64,000 nt of DNA from Mercurialis annua. Its lineage: Eukaryota > Streptophyta > Magnoliopsida > Malpighiales > Euphorbiaceae. The notes under the pieces are model-generated. The model worked only from the letters and a program-made list of their open reading frames with translations. It ran no database searches and was not told the DNA's origin. The position numbers were made by a program, and so were the translations under genes. Below, piece after piece: positions 59,240 to 64,000 of the stretch (within the stretch, counting starts at the first letter, position 1; each line of letters opens with the position of its first letter). The stretch lies in NCBI RefSeq assembly GCF_937616625.2, contig NC_065577.1, forward strand, positions 24,503,501 to 24,567,500. The letters run 5' to 3'.

Positions 59240-61660
59240 AGCAAAATAATTCTTTGTGATTTTTGGCTCATAAATCAACTTCACGGAAACTATGGCATAT
59301 ATCACGTAAACTGAGGCACATTTCACGTAAAAGGGAGCACAATTCGCGTAAATTTGAATTTTCCTAATTTTTCCCCAAACTTTTAAATTTTATTTTTAAA
59401 GGATGTAACTGTTTTAAAAACATTATAATGACCAAATGTTTTAGTATTTCCGTGATGTGTTTGACACAAGTAAAGCTCATAAATGAATATTTTGTTCTTA
59501 AAGCATTAGGTTTTTTGTGAGTTTTGGCTCATTAATCAACTTCGTGGAAATTATAGCATATTACACGTAAAATGGAGAACAATCCGCGTAAATTTGAATT
59601 TGTCCTAATTTTTTTCCAATTCTTTTTTAAAATGATATAAGTCTATAAAAAACATTATAATGACCAAATTTTTTAGTATTTCCGCAATTGTTTCCGTGAT
59701 GTGTTTGACACAAGTAAAGCTCATAAATGAATATTTTGTTCTTAAAGCATTAGGTTTTTTTGTGATTTTTGTCTCATAAATCAACTTCGTGGAAATTATA
59801 GCATATTACATGTAAAATGGAGAACAATCCGCATAAATTTGAATTTTTCCTAATTTTTAAGTTTTTTAAATGATATAAGTCTACAAAAAACATTATAATG
59901 ACCAAATTTTTTAGTATTTCCGCAATTGTTTCCATGATGTGTTTGACATAAGTAAAGCCCATAAATGAATATATTTTTTCTTAAAGAATTAGGTTTTTTG
60001 TGATTTTTGGCTCATAAATCAACTTCACGTAAAATGGAGCGCAATTCGTGTAAATTTGAATTTGTCCTAATTTTTCCCCAAACTTTTGAATTTTATTTTT
60101 AAATGATATAAGTCTATAAAAAACAATATAATGACCAATTTTTTTAGTATTTCCGCAACTGTTTCCGTGATGTGTTTGACATAAGTAAAACCCATAAATG
60201 AATATATTTATGCTTAAAGAATTAGATTTTTTTGTGAGTTTTAGCTCATAAATCAACTTTACGGAAATTATGGCATATTTCACGTAAAATAGCACAATTC
60301 ACGTAAAATGAAGCACATTCACGTAAATTTGAATTTGTCATAAAGTTTTCCCAATCTTTTAAATTTTATATTTAAATGATATAAGTCTATAAAAAAACAT
60401 TACCAAATTTTTAAATATTTCAGCAATTGTTTTGGTGACGTGTTTGATACAAGTAAAGCACATAAATGAATAATTTTTCTTAAAGCATTAGTTTCTTTGT
60501 GATTTTTGGCTCATAAATCAACTTCACGAAAATTATGGCATATTTCACGTAAATTGAGGCACATTTCGTGTAAATTTGAATTTGTCCTATTTTCCCCCTA
60601 AATTTTTAAATTTAAATTTTTAATGCCTTAACCCTATAAAAACATTACAATTACCTAATTTTTTAATATTTCCGCAATTTTTTTCCGCGATGTGTTTGAA
60701 ATAAGTAAAACACATAAATGTTCTCAAAACATAATATTCTTTGTGATTTTTGGCTCATAAATCAACTTTGCGGAAATTATGGCATATGTTACGTAAAATT
60801 GGGGCATATTTCACGTAAAATGAGCACAATTCGCGTAAAATTTAATTTGTCCTCATTTTTTCCCAAAAATTTTAATTTCATTTTTAAATAATATAACTCT
60901 ATACAAAAATTACAATGACCAAATTTTTGTAATTTTTCCTTTATTTCTCCTGTTATATTTGAGACCGGGAGTTTTTTTAGTGAAAAATAAATTCACGTAA
61001 AATGAGGTATATTTCACATTAATTAGAACATACTTAACATTAATTGGGGTCTTTTCACGTAAATTTAATTTTTTTCTGTATAGTTATCTGAAGTCTAAGA
61101 TGTTATTATTGAATATTTTAGCTTCTAAACATCGTTAAAATTAGTTTATTTTCTAATATTTCCGCTATTTTTCGTGTTTTATTCGAGAGCGTGAGTTTTT
61201 TTAGTGAAAAATTAAATTCACGTAATATTGGACATAGTTCACGTAAATTATGACATATTTCGCGCAAATTGTAGTAACACTTTTAACTTAGATTTTAATT
61301 TTTTTTATTTAGTTATCCGAAGTTCAGAATGTGATTATTCAATGCTTTTACTTTTTTAAAATTGTTAAAGTGAGTTTATTTTGTAATATTTCGACTATTT
61401 CTTATGTTTTATTTGAGAGTGTGAGTTTTTTTTAGTAAAAAATCAGATTCACGTAAAATTAGGCATAATTCATGTAAATTAAAACGTATTTCACATAAAT
61501 TTGGGCACTTTTGACGTAAATTTTAAAATTTTCTATTTAGTTTACGAAGTCTAAGAGGTTAATATAGAACAATTTGACTTATTAAAAATCGTTAAAATAA
61601 ATTTATTTAGTAATATTTCTTCTAGTTCACGATAGTTGTTTGAAATATTTAAAAAAAATC
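59240..61660. repeat. Tandem array of ~240-bp units with CACGTAAA boxes
   Basis: A landmark (GGCTCATAAATCAACTT) recurs at about 59268, 59530, 59773, 60012, 60245, 60511 and 60754, giving unit lengths of about 233-266 bp. More diverged units follow near 60977, 61205 and 61440. Each unit has several TTCACGTAAA or TTCGCGTAAA boxes, then TTTGAATTT.TCCTAATTTTT, CATTATAATGACCAAA, TATTTCCGCAATTGTTTCCG and TGTTTGACA.AAGTAAA. The units are unrelated to the 60-bp satellite. The array lies between the transposase pseudogene and the DUF1985/Ulp1-like gene. The frames at 59774-60295 are repeat noise. Confidence 0.9.
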
Positions 61661-62045
61661 ATTTAAGATGCTTTTTTTTGTTTTGGATTTACAATTTTTA
61701 TTTAGATTAAATATTAGAAATAAATTTTATTACATTATAATTAAAATTAAAATTTTAAGTCATGATGGTATACCAATTTTAATAAGATTATATATATAAT
61801 TTCAAATTTATTTTTAAGTTATGGTAGTCTATATAACCATTTTTATTATTTAAAAGTAAATTTAGTAGTGTGTATAAAGCTTGTATGAAAATTGAGTGAC
61901 TAAATCAGATTTTTAATCTCTACACAATCTGCTAAACAAGTCAACAAATTGTTTTCAAAAGAAACCTGCCACATGTAAGATTTTTATTGGGTGAAAAAAC
62001 AAAATATGTTACTTTGTTTAAAAACAACGTAACTCTAGCAAAAGC
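61661..62045. other. AT-rich spacer, nothing recognised
   Basis: Very AT-rich sequence between the 240-bp array and the last exon remnant of the minus-strand gene. It holds TTTAGTAGTG at 61861-61870, which resembles a CACTA 3' end only weakly. The catalytic exons of a C48 peptidase would be expected here but are not visible. Confidence 0.4.
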
Positions 62046-64000
62046 CTAAAAGAAAACATCTACATGCTGTCAAAACAATAAAAATTAAGGTTAAGTAGCC
62101 ATACAGTCACAACAATGCTATTAACAAAACTATCGTTAGTAATTCAAATAGTAAACACACAAAATAAAAAAAAGAACAAATAAAAGAAGAAGATATACTT
62201 ACAGAACACTCAATAGGCTTTCCAACGTGGTAGAGATGGTAAAACCAGGATTTCGTTTGAATATCAACCACGCCAAGAGAAAGACGGGGATGAAAGTTGT
62301 CAATCTTTGGATCGTATAACCAGCTTTGCCTTCTAAACAAACAAAGAAAAAAAAAATTAAATAAGTGAGCATAAAAATAAATGAAAATAAAGTAAGTTGA
62401 GTAACGAACTTGGTGCCTTTAGGACGTCCTTCTTCCAGCCAATTATGAATGATCTCTTGTTTTGTGGCATCACTAAATAAAATGTGATTAGCATCAAATG
62501 GACAAATATGGACTTTACAACCAGTTTGCGTCGATATGATGCGGCTTGAAGAAGGTACAGACTACCAAAAACATAAGAGAGGACACAGTAAGTAATCTGA
62601 TATCAACTCTATATATACTTTATGTGAACCATCATATATAAAATTAAGCTATAAATAGAATTTAAAGCAAACAATACCTCATTTGATTTGAATTCAGCAA
62701 TAGATTCACTTGCATTTTTGTTAGTCTGATTAATTGTGTCATATGCTGGAGATTTCAAATTCACCTCGCATTGTCGCAAAACCTAGTAAATTGACAATAA
62801 ACAAATTAATATAGTTAATCAAAACAGCTTAATTTCAAATTATTAAATATACCTCAAAAATCGGAGAGATAACATCAACATGTTCGGAAGAAACAAGAAC
62901 ACAAGGTTCACCACGGTCATCCTTGTCTTCAAGTACAGCCTTCTCGCAAACCAAATCTTCCAATTCGATTTTTTCAGCACCTTCTTTTTCATCAGCAGAC
63001 TCCCTACCATCCCTTTCTTTGCTGGAAGTAGCTTTAGTATCAGCAGAAACAGGAACATCAGACTCCCTACCATCCCTTTCTTCTCGTTCCGTTACTATAG
63101 AAGTACCATTTTTACTTGGTTTCTTTGAAATCTCATTTGCAGGAAGAACAACCTTTTTTTCTTTGTCAACACTTGTCTGCAAGCCATCAAAAACATCATG
63201 TTTCTCAATTTCAACCTGATACAGATATGGAGTTCATATTAGGTTCCAATCAAGTTACAATAACATAATATGAAATCACATAAATTATATTTAACTAAAC
63301 TCTAAGTGATAAAGTACAACATACATAAATCAAAACAAATTACCGTTTTAGAATCACCAATAAGAGTTAGCCTTGCATTCAATGAATTGACAACTGTCAA
63401 AAGTTCGAAACATTTGGAAGCGAATAAACGTTTCAAATCCATTATATCATCCTTCATCGTCTTTTGACCAGCCATCAAAATTTCCAGCTTCTCTTCCATA
63501 ACAGTTAAATCCGAAGTGTTCGACGTTGATTCATCGTCCTTCAATATATGAAATGCCGGACAATAACCCTCCTCGTTTCCCTTAATTTTTTTGAATAAGT
63601 CACCTAGACGAAGGGATTCCTCTCTGCCAGGGTTGGAACAATCAATCGGATAATCATCTATACATAACAAATGAAAACCATATATGAAAACAGAGTAAAT
63701 GATAAATTACATCTGAAAAATTGAAAATTTAACACATACAAACCTCATCAGATGCAATCTCAACAAATAAATCCCTGTCAACATCAATGTATTTTGCAGG
63801 AACGAATGCTTGCCACCTCAAAATCTGCGGGATAGCAACTTTGTTCACTAGCTGAGCAAAGGTATTTTCCACCGTCGGGCAACACTCATAGAACCAACAT
63901 ACCAGTGCATATGGGAAACCTTGAAGGCGATACTGGTAAATGTTGTCTTCAATAATAAGAGATCCCGGAATAAGAACAGCTCTGTTCGACAAAGAATCAA
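62046..64000 (-). pseudogene. DUF1985 / Ulp1-like (C48 peptidase family) TE-borne gene, partial and truncated
   Basis: Six exons with GT-AG borders and consistent phase read leftward: 64000-63740 (continues off the window), 63657-63344, 63215-62853, 62782-62678, 62561-62410 and 62332-62203. Exon 1 holds a DUF1985-like end: YQYRLQGFPYALVCWFYECC and IPQILRWQ. Exon 2 has DYPID and a heptad-like helix (EEKLEILMAGQKTMKDDIMD). Exon 3 is charged and contains RDGRES twice. Exons 5-6 give VHICPFDANHILFSDATK and FHPRLSLGVVDIQTKSWFYH, the segment that precedes the peptidase domain in plant Ulp1-like transposon proteins. A seventh exon starts HVDVFF at 62066 but meets a stop at 62046, where a Tyr is usual. 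The His-Asp-Cys catalytic region is absent. Such genes ride on Mutator-like and CACTA elements; which applies here is undecided. The missing upstream part could be intact. Confidence 0.65.

Noticed and set aside
61861..61870. TTTAGTAGTG as the right end of the CACTA transposon
   Set aside because: It lacks the TTTTTTGTAGTG context expected from the left terminus, and the three bases after it (TGT) do not match the left flank AAC.
62843..63219. Plus-strand and alternative minus-strand frames over 62843-63219
   Set aside because: They overlap the charged third exon of the DUF1985/Ulp1-like gene in other frames and have no splice or domain support.

Overview
This window is repeat-dominated nuclear DNA from a flowering plant, most likely a eudicot. 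The evidence is Ty3/gypsy (Tekay/Del-type chromovirus) LTR elements primed by initiator tRNA-Met, a CACTA (En/Spm) transposon with a TNPD-type transposase, Mutator-like MITEs with 9-bp target duplications, and spliced, AT-rich plant-style genes. No intact host gene, rRNA or tRNA gene was found. I could not identify the species from the sequence.

Layout. (1) Positions 1-7390 hold two related LTRs facing opposite ways (1-2397 minus, 4962-7390 plus), separated by the decayed interior and polypurine tract of an LTR element. (2) From 7391 to 52344 the window is one large satellite array built on a 60-bp monomer, about 28 kb of satellite in five blocks (7391-17367, 19612-25446, 35826-37333, 38755-41406, 44275-52344). 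The blocks are separated by four insertions of a single LTR family: an LTR fragment at 17368-19611, a complete but gag-pol-less element at 25447-35825 with 5-bp target duplication ATTTG, a truncated LTR at 37334-38754 and a near-complete solo LTR at 41407-44274. (3) From 52345 a CACTA transposon begins with a canonical CACTAC terminus. It contains subterminal TTGTGACAAA-type repeats, a nested MITE and a decayed TNPD-type transposase gene (54958-58641). (4) Positions 59240-61660 are a second, unrelated tandem array of about ten units of roughly 240 bp, studded with CACGTAAA boxes. (5) Positions 62046-64000 carry the minus-strand exons of a DUF1985/Ulp1-like (C48 peptidase family) gene that runs off the window and lacks the catalytic part.

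The satellite is the main subject. Its 60-bp monomer is a dimer of two 30-bp halves and carries three AACGTTTG boxes spaced 10, 30 and 20 bp. Most sequence variation sits at its five CpG sites, which looks like deamination of methylated cytosine. Recurrent short monomers (50 and 30 bp) match recombination between the boxes. Longer structure is visible: a 1745-bp tandem duplication, a similar ~1.77-kb repeat, and a set of inversion junctions present in two distant blocks. The LTR family living in the array is notable for clusters of perfect palindromes whose arm sequences change between copies while the symmetry and position are kept.

How the parts interact: the array looks like a methylated heterochromatic domain that serves as landing ground for chromodomain-type retrotransposons. 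Nothing here resembles a microbial defence system or other gene-based novel system. The unusual content is structural.
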